From positions 9,041,582 to 9,105,581 of the forward strand of contig NC_063054.1 in assembly GCF_018812025.1 (NCBI RefSeq): a DNA stretch of 64,000 bases. Reading direction: 5' to 3'. The first letter of the stretch is position 1; every line of letters begins with the position of its first letter. Below, piece after piece: positions 38,558-50,929 of the stretch. The DNA is from Megalobrama amblycephala. Lineage: Eukaryota > Chordata > Actinopteri > Cypriniformes > Xenocyprididae. Position numbers and translations under genes: made by a program. The notes below the pieces were generated by a model that was not told where the DNA came from, did not search any database, and saw nothing but the letters and a program-made list of their open reading frames with translations.

Positions 38558-40218
38558 TAGAGATGCACCAATGTATCGGCCAACAAAAACTATTATCATA
38601 ACTCTCTGCCATCGGCCAATTGTTTAAAAACTGCAGATGATCAGGGCCGATTATATCCTGTCAATCAAAAGGGTGCGGAAAAACGTGTTCAGACTGCAAC
38701 TCATACATACTGTGTGTGAAGAAAATCACTCGTGTTGAATTTTAACGCATTAACAGTTTAAAAATAGTGACGTTAAAGCAGGCTCTTTTTGACCCTATGA
38801 ATCACCCGTAGTTCAAGCCAGGGTTGCCAGGTCTGCGTTATTTTTTCCTACATCAAATATTATTTGTAGCAACTTCCATCCAATAATCGCAAAAAGCTTT
38901 GTGCTTTGTTACTTCTGATAAGAATAAAAGTTTCAGTTTTCAAATTCTGTCCATTTTATCATGAAATTCAAACAATAAATTGTTTTGACGCTCTTAAATG
39001 TGACGTGTCAGATCGCTGTAATGCCTCAGTTCAAGCGGCAGAGTGCAGCGCGAGTCTTTTCTTCCTCTTCAATACAAGTTATATCTCGAAAAACATGCAT
39101 GAACATCAAAGGTATGTTGAAAGATATAGTACAACTTACCGGAATGTATCATGTCTCTTGTAATGACTTTATTTGTGTTTCAACCACGGAAAGACGTTAA
39201 TAAAACAGCTTGTGAACAATAAGTCACATTTACCTCAGGCAGAGCCGGTCCTCCCTATAAGAGAACTAAGCAGCTGCTTAAGGCCCCGCCGCCACGGGGG
39301 CCCCCAAGAGCAAATTCAATTTGACAGCTTGATTTTTACAGCGCTTATTCTATCAGTTGCAGTTCTGTGCCTCCGTCCCAGTACTGTACAACTTGACGTA
39401 CATTTGCATAACGTTAACACAGCGGTAGAGTTACACTCACAGGTCTCAGCACTTATTCGCTATCACAAAAGTTCATTATTTGCATGTGCTTCAAAGCCTT
39501 TAAAAGCTGTTAAACATTTCATTAATTTCATTCTGACATGCGCTTTTTCTGAGCGTGTACACCTGAAGCGCTCGCGCGCACACACTAAAAGCCTTGATTA
39601 GTGGACTTTATCTTTCGCATGAATGCACTAATACTGTAAAATACACACAAGGTTGACATAAACACAGTTGGTTATGTCTAAAGTGAAAGTAATCAGTTGA
39701 GAGAAAATCGGATGTGTGTCTGAATTTTAGATGTGTGCAGGTCTTAAAGTAACAGCCGCCTAATAGTAAACATGCTGCCCTTGTCCTTAAAGGGATAGTT
39801 CACCCAAGTTATTATCGCTCCATCTGCCATTTTTCGCTATTGTTCTTGCTTGCTTACCTAGTCTGTTGATTCAGCTGTGCACAGATCCAGATGTTAATAC
39901 TGCCTGCCCTTGTGTAATGCCTTGAACATGGGCTGGCATATGCAAATATTGGGTCATACATATTAATGATCCCGACTGGTACGTAACAGTCGGTGTTATG
40001 TTGAGATTCACCTGTTCTTCGGAGGTCTTTTAAACAAATGAGATTTACATATGAAGGAGGAAACAATGGTGTTTGAGACTCACTGTATGTAATTTCCATG
40101 TACTGAACTCTTGTTATTCAACTATGCCAAGGTAAATTCAATTTTTGATTATATGGCACCTTTAAGAAAAACCAAACTATCGGTATCGGCAGGTAAATTT
40201 AGTATCGGTGCTTCTCTA
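38558..40218. mobile_element. hAT-type element with exact 8-bp duplication
   Basis: Ends TAGAGATGCACC and GGTGCTTCTCTA are inverted repeats. ATCAAAAT flanks both sides (38550-38557 and 40219-40226). It is 1661 bp long, with no transposase recognised. It carries an inserted TTAA-flanked segment at about 39794-40165. Confidence 0.85.
39794..40165. mobile_element. TTAA-flanked segment nested in the hAT element
   Basis: Starts AGGGATAGTTCACCC after TTAA and ends ATATGGCACCT before TTAA. Its body is about 90% alike, in the reverse orientation, to 30000-30325. The two ends are not inverted copies of each other, so it may be chimeric. Confidence 0.6.
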
Positions 40219-40619
40219 ATCAAAATATTAAGATTAAGAAACCAAACAACTCCTAAGTGAACTAGTTTTCATGCAAACGTTCAAATGACCACATATTACC
40301 AATATTTTTTAATAAAACAGCTGATGTTCCTGTCCAGCACCTGCTAAACAGAGCTGTATGCTAGTCATCACAACCATGTAAACATACCGACCCTAAAGGA
40401 CGCTAAAGGATAGAAGCAAACCAAAAAAAAGACGTGGTTTTGGGAAAAATAACAAGCATGAAATCAAATGATCGTGTTTACATGAAGATTTGTGGAGGAA
40501 TGGAAAGACTGAAGTGAAAGCAGTTGGAATGACAGCTAGCATGGCTGCTAACACCTCTGGCTAAATCACTGACCGCTACACAGACGCACAAAGGCCTCAA
40601 GAGTCACATCTCCGGCCAG

Positions 40620-40800
40620 TCTACCTCAAGAGATCTTGCTTTTGTCGATTCCTGTTTGGAAGAACCGCGTCTCTGTGTTAATAATCCCGGTGACTGTGTC
40701 TGATCTGAACCTGATCACAGTGACGCGTCCTGAATGAGGATGTCTCTCGCTCGGCTCTGAGGCGGAAGTCAACACAGCTGGACGGATCCTGCTTCCTGCA
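40620..40800 (-). promoter_or_regulatory. vamp4: Probable vamp4 promoter and non-coding first exon
   Basis: vamp4's ATG exon has a splice acceptor 36 bases before the ATG (exon start 32967), so a 5' non-coding exon must lie upstream. This is the best candidate region: locally richer in CpG (GACGCGTC, CCGCGTC), with the minus strand reading CTTCCGCCTC (ETS-like) and a donor-like CTTGAG|GTAGAC near 40625. No TATA box was seen. Inferred only. Confidence 0.35.
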
Positions 40801-41692
40801 GACACATCATCATTTCAGTCATCACCATCTTCATCTTCTAATAAAATATTAAAACATCATGTAGTAAAAAAATGTATAATCATCAACATCTAATTCAACA
40901 AAAAGAATAAAAATCACTAACACCTTCTTCATCATCATTATAATCTAATCCATCAAACAAAAATAAAACATCATCACCATCTAATAAAACATAAACATAT
41001 CTCAATCAAATAAATAGCCTGCAGCCTTAGTGAGCATGAGACCCAAAATAAGTTTTTATACATGCATGCCTGCAAATAAGATTTAAATTATTGTGTACGG
41101 TTTGGTTTAACATCACAAGGTCATTTTCTGAAGGTCACATTTCATATATAAGAGTTAAGATTATGTTGATTTTTTTATTTATCAGATTCCCCGAAATTCA
41201 TCAAACAAACACTAAAAAATAAATAAAAACCGAGGACACAAGAAGATTCATGAAACATTTGGAGCAATAAATTCAGATCATCCTGTCACATGAACAAGAA
41301 AAAAATGCAGAGTGATGCAGCTCTTCGGAGGAGAAATGGTTTTGTGAGGAGCCCCGGAATGTGTCCCACGAGCTACAGGAAGCATGATCTGTAAAACAGG
41401 CAACCTTGAGAAATGTTTCACATGGGGATAAAAGGTGCTTTGCGAAGTGAAAAGATTAGGTGATGTGTCCAGTGTCCCCAAAAAGGCTTATTTCCCTTTT
41501 AAGGATGCTTATAGACATAAAGGTTAAGTTCTTTTGAATGTGTCTTTTAATCAAAACCTGACGTGCATCTCAATCAGCTCCCTATAGAGCGTAAATCAGT
41601 ATATCGTGTACACAAATTGGGGCACTGGTAAGGAGTAAGGACAGTAAGGACCCTGGCTCACTACACATTGGGACACTAAGAAAAGCTACTAA

Positions 41693-42373
41693 CCAGAAAG
41701 CTACTAAAGACATATTTAAAACAGTTCATGTGACTACAGTGGTTCAACCTTAATGTTATGAAGCGATGAGAATACTTTTTGTTCGGCAAAAAAACAAAAT
41801 AACGACTTTATTCAACAATATCTAGTGATGGGCGATTTCAAAACACTGCTTCATGAAGCTTCTGAGCTTTACGAATCTTTTCTTTTGAATCACTGGTTCA
41901 GATCGTGTATCTAACTGCTAAAGTCATGTGAACTATTGAAATTTCAAAACACTTATGACGTAACAAAGCCTCGTTTACTGAAATCACGTGACTTTCACAC
42001 TCCGAACCACTGATTCGAAACAAAAGAGACGTAAAGCTTTGAAGCTTCATGAAGCAGTGTTTTGAAATCGGCCATCACTAGATATTGTTGAATAAAGTCA
42101 TTATTTAGTTTTTTTGGTGCACAAAAAATATTTTCGTCGCTTTATGATATTACGGTTAAACCACTGTAGTCACATGAACTGTTTTAAATATGTTTAGCTT
42201 TCTGGATCTTGGGAGGTTCGGTGACATTGCTGGCAATGGAGGCCTTACTGAGCCATCTGATTTCATCAAAAATATCTTAATTTGTGTTCTGAAGATGAAC
42301 AAAGGTCTTAGGGGGGTGGAACGACATGAGGGTGAGTAATGACAGAATTTTCATTTTTGGGTGAACTAACCCT
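41693..42373. mobile_element. TTAA-family MITE, left end lost
   Basis: Begins inside the arm (CCAGAAAGCTACTAAAGAC) and ends GGGTGAACTAACCCT before TTAA (42374-42377). It preserves the empty Harbinger-like insertion site seen filled at 19426-19995. Confidence 0.75.
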
Positions 42374-45300
42374 TTAAGACAAGTCATTTAACTCGGCGGC
42401 CATTTTTGAAACGCCTCTCGGGAATGGAAGTGCAGCTCCTATCTCTTTGAATGGAGAAACATCAAATTCCTCAAAGCTGTTCTCCAAGCTTTCAATAAAA
42501 TTTTATATTTGAAATCACCAATGAAATCTGACAACAACTGTCTATTAAATGTTGTTTCTAAACGCTCGAATCATGACAAAAAACAGCATTTTTCAGGCTG
42601 GATCAAGCTAATACGCATGCGCAGTCCTCTTATGCGCGAGAAACAAGCGCGCCACCATCTTTATAAAATTGTCTTTGAACTTCCGTTTTTGCAGCAGCCC
42701 TGTACATTTCTATGGCATCGCTGTCAAAGAATAATTGGTTGGTGAAGTGGATTTACCTGTTGTAGAGTTAATTAAAGTTATCATGAGCATTGTTATGTTT
42801 AAAGCAGATGTCTTAACAAATGTCAGTAGACTGGGAAGATATTAAAACTAGCAGTTCATTCATAAATACGTAAGATCGCTGTGGAAATACAAACCAGAAG
42901 TCAAAAGACAACGAGCGCAGCGCTGAAAAGGGGCGGAGCTTCTAACCAGTGTTGCCAAGTCCCGCGGAATTGACCCTTTGCCGGGAGTTAGATTGACAAG
43001 CGATCTAACCAATCATAACGCAGAATCCGCCAAAGCTAGCAGTCAGAGGAGTAGGAAGATTAACCTCGGTGGACTTGAACTTGAAAAATGATGTGTACTG
43101 ACGTCTTTGCGCGTTTGAAACAACATTCCTTCTCATGTTCATTCATGTTTATTTGATGCTATAAAGTAACTAGTAGGAAGAGATGATCGGTGCACGAGCC
43201 GCTCGAGCTGAGGCACTACAGCAATCTGTCATGACACATCAAAATTCTTAAAAAAATACACAATTTGAAAGCTGGGACTTTGTTTAATATCATAAGTAGC
43301 CTGCTCTGTCTTGTCTGTTGACGGGTTGTCAGTGTCCTCTTTGCTCCACAATATATTTTTCACTCTGTGTGGCATGACAGCGCCATGGCTTGACGGACAA
43401 AGCAACAGTAACTAAGGGGAGCGGGTCTTTGCGAAGGGTCAATTAGGCTACTTTTACACCATTGCCACAAGTTGTTTTTCATGTCCGCAGGTTGAAACGA
43501 CCCCAAATGACATGATATTTACACCCCGGAACACGATTTTTACCGTGGGACCCGAAACACGATTGGGCTAGTTTTGGGAGGTTTTGTTGTGAAAACCTGG
43601 CAACCCTGCTTCTAACGGATGCTTCAGTGAGGCGATGACTTTACCAGTGGCGATTGGCTGATATTCTATATATAAAGTCTTATGAAAAATACTTTGAATG
43701 TTACATATACCTGCAACATTTCAGCCTTAAATTAATTATATTATATTCACCTGTCTAGTGATGTATATTTATGCTGAAATAGTATAACAGTTTGCTTTTT
43801 CAAAACATCTATTGCATATGAGTTGGCTCACGTAAATTATATTTTACACTTTAAGGGAAAGGTGCATTCAAGTCCTCCTGGGAAGCTTAAAGAAAATCCC
43901 GAGCTTCCCATTATTTACAACTTTGTGGTGGCGTTCATGTGCATTCAGCTCGTAAATATCTTTTCAACATGACTTGAACGCACCAATAGTGAGCATAGAT
44001 GCTCCTTGGTTTTCACGGTGCATTGTGGGACTTTTTAGGGAGCGAACGTTTCAGTGCACTGATTGAGTGTGATTGTGACAGCCCGTAAAATCGCTGATCA
44101 ATACCAGACTACTGAACAGTATATTGACTCCCTAAAATTCTTGTCAGTTGTTTCATTTTCAGAATCCTGTGAGACATTGAAGGATATGGAAAACTGATGA
44201 GAAATATCATTATATAAACAATGAGAAAGCCATGTCTGATTTTGAAGTCACTTGGCTCAAGTTGTTTGCTATTTGAATCAAAACAGCAATATTTTTGACA
44301 AAAGACAGAGCTTTGGAACCGTACAGTAGTCAGCTATTTCGCAACCCTTCACGTTTAAAAAGACTCCACTGACTCGCTTTTTTTTTCTATGACTTCTGAC
44401 CTTCAGGTTAATTTAAGGTGCCCATGGGACACTTTAGGTTGTTTTTCAGGTGGGTTATAAAGCTGTACTCCTCATACTTTCTGTTTGTCCAGTTTAACCT
44501 CCAACATCTCTTCATACAATGGAGGGAACATTTTTACAACCATATATATCAGCAATTCACAGAACATTAAACCAAAGAAATATATTTCAAAATTTATGAA
44601 GAAACAAATTTATGACCTTTGACTTCAAATGCCACTAAAAGGAAATATTTATCTGCCTGTTGATCCTAATGTTTATACACTCAGTCAGAGTCCAGGGTTT
44701 GGTGCATGTTGAAAATGGCTAAAATAAACTTCCCAGTCATCATGATGAGACAAGCAGACGTCCTGAAAACTAGAAGAGAAAGAACAGGAGTGATTCAGTT
44801 ACAGAGGATTTAGTTGAGGTCTCTAGATGGACCATTGAACATTTCATGAGGGCAGTATATGGAAAGGTGGCAGCTTGGTTGATGGGATGGTGATCAGCGG
44901 GAATCCTGACTTGGTTACAGGATTATAAACGACAGGAGCGAGGGATGCAAGGCTGAAGGATGAGCGGAAAAACCTTTAACAGATGAATCCCACATTCACT
45001 TGAGCAGGTCTTCTTTCTGTCCATAAAAACATGTCATTACTTGAAATAAACATTAATTGAAATAAAATAAAATATATGTGTATATATATATATATAAAAC
45101 TCTAGAAATTTCTCGTTTTTGTTTAGTTTAACAATAGGGTAAGCAAATTGTTTTTTAAACACTTTTTGCTATACTGGTTGAAACTCTTTTCACATCCTGA
45201 TAGCCATCAATAATAGAAGTGGTATAAATATAAAACAAAATGTACATATATCTTTTGTGGAAGTTTTAGGACCAAAAAATGTTTGTCCAGCCAAAAAAAA

Positions 45301-46674
45301 TCATCCAATGCCTGTCAGCATATGTATTTCCATACCACCACACACTCTTAAAAAAATAAAAAATGCAGAGTTGTAGACAGACAGTCACCGAGCACCACAA
45401 ACAAACCAACTTTTACATTTTCTCCTGATCCAAAACAACAAGCTTATGCTGCATTCACATCATCGTAACCGAAATTACGAGATGGCAACCCGTGACGTTC
45501 TATCCAGACGCTGTTCACGTCCTCAAATTCTGTCCGGAGCTGTTCACGTCCTCAGAATTACACTTTTCTATGTCAACACTATTAATGCTGAAATGAATCT
45601 GCATCAGTCAGGGGGTAGAAGTCAGAGCTCTGAATATATAGACATATTAAAAAAAAAAAAAAAAAAAATTACAAGAACACACAACAATCTTATTAAAACT
45701 GACTAAAATTAAGGAAATATAAAAAATAAAATCTAATTCAAAATATGAACAAAAATATGAAATATAATAGTATGTCAATGATACTCAGATAAGAATGCAC
45801 ATCACACTTTCTAATGTGCAAAATGGAGCCTACAGCACATACTGACATGAAAACCAGTATGCATGAGACTTGAAAAAATCACCATGGGCATTAAGCCAAC
45901 ATTTAAGTGATTTTTGAGGAACACGGACTGAGCACTACAACAAACTTGTAGCCAATCAGCAGCAGAGGTTGTATATGGCCATGAAAGGCCTGAAAACAGA
46001 CGCAGAGGTTGCATTGTTTCTCCTCCATACGTGAGTAACATTGGTTTTGTTGTGTCACAAAACCAAGATATGCTGTTGTTATAATGTTAGGTATAGTAAC
46101 AGGACAGTTTTGAGTGTCACTGTTTGTCTGGAATGCGACTGACAACCAACTCTTCCTTGTGTATACTCTTGTGTACTGTATGATCACTTTTTGTTCTTCC
46201 TTGTCGTTCTTTCGTCATCTTTGCTTTATTTTTAACAAAGCATTATTTTGCTTTGCTTCAGCTATAATAAAGAGACATCCACTCTTGCATTTCCTGTTCA
46301 TGCATTTTGGGGGGCGGCGCAATGAAGGGAGGGGTGTGCTTGTTTGGGTTGATTTCAAATATCAATAGTGTTTCTCAGAAACCACTTACTGCCCCTTTAT
46401 ATCATATATTCATTATGCCTTTATAATGCAGTTCTTTTGAGTACTTGAATCTGGTCGTTCTGCAAATAAATATTTATGTTTGGTGACAGCTACATTTTAT
46501 AACTGACTGTTTTTCCAGGCAACCTATTTCCTATGAGTGATAGTTTTATGTCTTTCTTTTCTTCTCATAATAAATGAAATTCACATGGAGACCTTGATCA
46601 TTCAGTGTTTGTTTGCTGATAATGACTGGTTTCCTGCACATTATTCCTTACCGTGTAATTTACAGGCGGGTTAA

Positions 46675-47120
46675 AGGATTAGTCCACCTTCAAATTAAAT
46701 TTTCCTGATAATTTACTCACCCCCATGCCATTCAAGATGTTCATGTCTTTCTTTCTTCAGTCGAAAAGAAATTAAGGTTTTTGATGAAAACATTACAGGA
46801 TTTTTCTCCTTATAGTGGACTTCAATGGCCTCCAAATGGTTGAAGGTCAAAATTACAGTTTCAGTGCAGCTTCAAAGGGCTTTAAATGATACCAGACGAG
46901 GAATAATGGTCTTATCTAGAGAAAGGATCGGTCATTTTCGAAAAAATACAACTGTATATGCTTTATAAACACAAATGATTGCCTTACACATGCTTCCGCC
47001 AAAACCACACTTTTGTATTCTTCAAAAAGTCCTAAGCCTTCCCTATTCTACTTACAGAAAAAAAACGGAACTGGCGCCGTGTTCGTTCCATAAGTAGAAT
47101 AGGGAAGGTGTAGGACATAC
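46675..47120. mobile_element. TTAA-family element, right end unclear
   Basis: AGGATTAGTCCACCTTCAAAT follows TTAA (46671-46674). The body contains an inverted pair, CCTTCCCTATTCTACTTA / TAAGTAGAATAGGGAAGG, near 47038-47055 and 47092-47109. Confidence 0.55.
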
Positions 47121-47617
47121 AGCGTAAGCTTTTTGAAGAATGTCCAAGGTAATGGGATGTGATCGAGCCACACAGAACCTGAAATCTTTTCCCAAGATGG
47201 TTTTCATGACATGAAGCCCTGAGGGTGAGAAGGTCAAAATGTGCCCTGCTTTTTTTCTCTCTCCGTTTGCAGTTTCCTCCGCTACAGGTGCAGTTGATCA
47301 ATCTTAAACTGACCTTGACTGCAAACCAGACTTCAATCAAACATCCATGTCTCTGGATACATTAGTCATTGCTTTGCTGCTGCACGTGATGGAGCAGGAA
47401 GCATTAATCTTTCCCAGTTAAGTGTTTACCTACTGTCATGAAGACTTCAAACACCATGACACAGGTCACACCTGCCATTTGTCCTGAAGTTTAGAGATCA
47501 CCAGAGGTCAAATTTACTTCCGAATGGTGTGCACACAGGATGCTGCCGTTTTACTCAGTATTAGGCCTACATGTTTTCAAGACAACATGTCCTCCAACCA
47601 ATATGCCCATTTAGGTC

Positions 47618-48155
47618 GTTTGTCACTTCCCTGAAATACGACCCATAGGAGCATTTACTAAAGTTGCGCCCCTATCGACAACAGGACACTTTCATTTTAA
47701 TGCATTGTTCCCTTTTATCTGCGACATGTTATGGGTTTCGCGTAGCTCAATTGGCAGAGCATTGCAATATACAACAATAAGCAATCATGTGATCATGCAA
47801 TTGTGGGTTCGATCCCAGGGAACGCATGTGCTCATAAAGTGTATATGCATTATAAATCACTAAGGGTAGGTTTAGGGTTGGGGTAGGTGTGGTCGTTAAT
47901 TAAAAAAATAAAATAAAAATTTGCTAAATGGAAATAGGACAAATGGTGGGTAAGGGAACATGTAAAAAGTCCACACATTGCATTTAAATGAACACGCATT
48001 TTGATTGGTAACGACGGCCATACGTCATTTCATGACGACAGACGTAACACGTCATTATTTTACGCCAGCTAGAGGGCGCATGACTTTAAAACGTAAATAT
48101 AGGTCATAATAAGGTACTTGAAAAAACGACCTATAGGGTCGTTTTTTGGAGGAGG
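47618..48155. repeat. Repeat with tRNA-like head
   Basis: At about 47745-47825 the plus strand has TAGCTCAATTGGCAGAGCA (A-box and D-arm like) and GGGTTCGATCCCA (B-box and T-arm like). The anticodon stem is only four pairs with a 13-base loop. The block sits between partial inverted ends containing AGGTCGTTT and AAACGACCTATAGGG. It is best read as a tRNA-derived SINE head carried in a larger repeat, not a working tRNA gene. Confidence 0.55.
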
Positions 48156-49242
48156 ACAGTCTCTTTCAAAGCCATCTTCATCATCATGGGTTGAAAACAT
48201 ACCTTGGGGGTTTAAAGTCAAAATACTTATATTTTGCTTTTTTTTTTTTTTTAAATACTTTAGATTACACATTATGTACTCAGCATAATAATTTTAGTCC
48301 AAATTTTAATTTAAAAAGGAAGCTGCATTTCAGTATTTATTACATCATCCTTTTTCATTAAAGTACACGCTGTAACCTTTGGCATTTTGTGGAAGAACAT
48401 TGTTATGGTGGTGCTTCGGCTCTGCGTGACAAATAAACTATGCCACTCCCACACCATACATGTGTCAGCTTTTCTGTATTTATGGATATGATGAGTCACG
48501 AGACGTGCATGGGCGAGTGAGGTATATATGCAATTTTTTCCCACGAAAACTTCTTTCTTGCCTTTTGTGATACTAATGAAATTTTTCGAACAATAAAAAA
48601 TGTAGGGCAGGACTTGATTTTGTCCATCGGGAATTGATTGGATGGTTGTGGTTTGCTATTGCTGTGATCTCATGTGAGTGACAGGTTGTCCCTCCCTTGG
48701 GCAAATAAACACATTAATTGGAGAAGAGATGTCAGAGCAAGAGGGATGGGAAGTTTTGATTAAAGATTACGAGAGCACATGAATTTTAAAAAAATTGATG
48801 CCTCATTTTGGACCCCACTGAATAAGGCAAAATGATATGAAAAACAGAGCTTTCCAATGAATCTTTGTTTTGTCAGATGTTAACACTAGCTGGCAAAAGC
48901 CTATTTTTTCACCTCATCCTTCAAACAGACCTAAACAATGTTTGTGAAACCCTTAGATCACCTGCTGCTGTCTAGTCAACAAGGCAATAAACACGTTTTC
49001 CCTAAACAGGAACTGTGCGTACAATTATTCCACCAGATCCGTAAAGTGCTACACCACAAAAAAAGTCCTGCTGAAGATAAGGAGGAAAGCACCAGATGTT
49101 TGTGGAGGCCTCCTGATGGGTCAAGATGCTGCTGTCGATTATGACCTTTTAAACTGGATTCCTGCACTTTATAGGACACTTTATGGCCGTACCATTAATG
49201 ATCACTTTCTCACATGTGAACTTACAGGTCCATTAGAACATA

Positions 49243-50854
49243 CAGTGGGTACGGAAAGTATTCAGACCCCTTAAATTTTTCACTCATTGTTATATTGCAG
49301 CCATTTGCTAAAATCATAAATCATTTAAGTTCATTTTTTTTCCTCATTAATGTACGCACAGCACCTCATATTGACAGAAAAACACAGAATTGTTGACATT
49401 TTTGCAGATTTATTAAAAAAGAAAAACTGAAATATCACATGGTCCTAAGTATTCAGACCCTTTGCTGTGACACTCATATATTTAACTCAGGTGCTGTCCA
49501 TTTCTTCTGATCATCCTTGAGATGGTTCTACACCTTCATTTGAGTCCAGCTGTGTTTGATTATAATGATTGGACTTGATTAGGAAAGCCACACACCTGTC
49601 TATATAAGACCTTACAGCTCACAGTGCATGTCAGAGCAAATGAGAATCATGAGGTCAAAGGAACTGCCTGAAGAACTCAGAGACAGAATTGTGGCAAGGC
49701 ACAGATCTGGCCAAGGTTACAAAAAAAATTTCTGCTGCACTTAAGGTTCCTAAGAGCACAGTGGCCTCCATAATCCTTAAATGGAAGACATTTGGGACGA
49801 CCAGAATGCTTCCTAGAGCTGGCCGTCCGGCCAAACTGAGCAATCGGGGGAGAAGAGCCTTGGTGAGAGAGGTAAAGAAGAACCCAAAGATCACTGTGGC
49901 TGAGCTCCAGAGATGCAGTCGGGAGATGGGAGAAAGTTGTAGAAAGTCAACCATCACTGCAGCCCTCCACCAGTCGGGGCTTTATGGCAGAGTGGCCCGA
50001 CGGAAGCCTCTTCTCAGTGCAAGACACAAAAACACCTTCAGGTGTTTTTGCTAAAAAACACCTGAAGGACTCCAAGATGGTGAGAAATAAAATTCTCTGG
50101 TCTGATGAGACCAAGATAGAATTTTTTGGCCTTAATTCTAAGCGGTATGTGTGGAGAAAACCAGGCACTGCTCATCACCTGTCCAATACAGTCCCAATAG
50201 TGAAGCATGGTGGTGGCAGCATCATGCTGTGGGGGTGTTTTTCAGCTGCAGGAACAGGACGACTGGTTGCTATTGAGGGAAAGATGAATGCGGCCAAGTA
50301 CAGGGATATCCTGGACGAAAACCTTCTCCAGAGTGCTCAGGACCTCAGACTGGGCCGAAGGTTTACCTTCCAACAAGACAATGACCCTAAGCACACAGCT
50401 AAATTAACGAAGGAGTGGCTTCACAATGACTCTGTGACTGTTCTTGAATGGCCCAGCCAGAGCCCTGACTTAAATGGCTGTCCACCAACGTTTACCATCC
50501 AACCTGACAGAACTGGAGAGGATCTGCAAGGAGGAATGGCAGAGGATCCCCAAATCCAGGTGTGAAAAACTTGTTGCATCTTTCCCAAAAAGACTCATGG
50601 CTGTATTAGATCAAAAGGGTGCTTCTACTAAATACTGAACAAAGGGTCTGAATACTTAGGACCATGTGATATTTCAGTTTTTCTTTTTTAATAAATCTGC
50701 AAAAATGTCAACAATTCTGTGTTTTTCTGTCAATATGGGGTGCTGTGTGTACATTAATGAGGGAAAAAAATGAACTTAAATGATTTTAGCAAATGGCTGC
50801 AATATAACAAAGAGTGAAAAATTTAGGGGGTCTGAATACTTTCCGTACCCACTG
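49243..50854 (+). mobile_element. Tc1/mariner transposon with IR/DR ends
   Basis: Terminal inverted repeats of about 210 bp (49243-49460 and 50643-50854) begin CAGTGGGTACGGAAAGTATT and are flanked by TA (49241-49242 and 50855-50856). GTATTCAGACCC occurs at both the outer and inner edge of each repeat, the IR/DR layout known from Sleeping Beauty-type elements. The two repeats are nearly identical, so the copy is fairly young. Its transposase is broken. Confidence 0.95.
49640..50638 (+). pseudogene. Tc1 transposase, inactivated
   Basis: Starts MRIMRSKELPEELRDR and ends KGASTKY before TGA at 50636-50638. The paired-like DNA-binding part (SAALKVPKSTVASIILKWK) and two catalytic aspartates (ILWSDETKI and FQQDNDPKHTA) are present. 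An eight-A run (49721-49728) and a T-run near 50045 each shift the frame. Right after SPDLN (about 50471) a deletion removes the block that normally carries the catalytic glutamate of the DD34E triad. The copy cannot make active enzyme. Confidence 0.93.
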
Positions 50855-50929
50855 TATGAGACTCTATAGTCTCTATGTTTAATTGAATTGACATTTAATT
50901 TGTTTATTTATATTTATACATATATACAA

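Larger units (their letters stand above)
40801..49240. other. vamp4-itpa intergenic region, repeats only
   Basis: No gene recognised. It holds TTAA-family copies (41693-42373; one starting at 46675), a CpG-containing repeat around 42380-43620, a TA-rich tract near 45079-45096, and a tRNA-like repeat at 47618-48155. Remaining open frames are short and unconserved in appearance. Confidence 0.5.

Noticed and set aside
47745..47825. Functional tRNA gene
   Set aside because: The anticodon arm is not formable and the acceptor ends do not pair.
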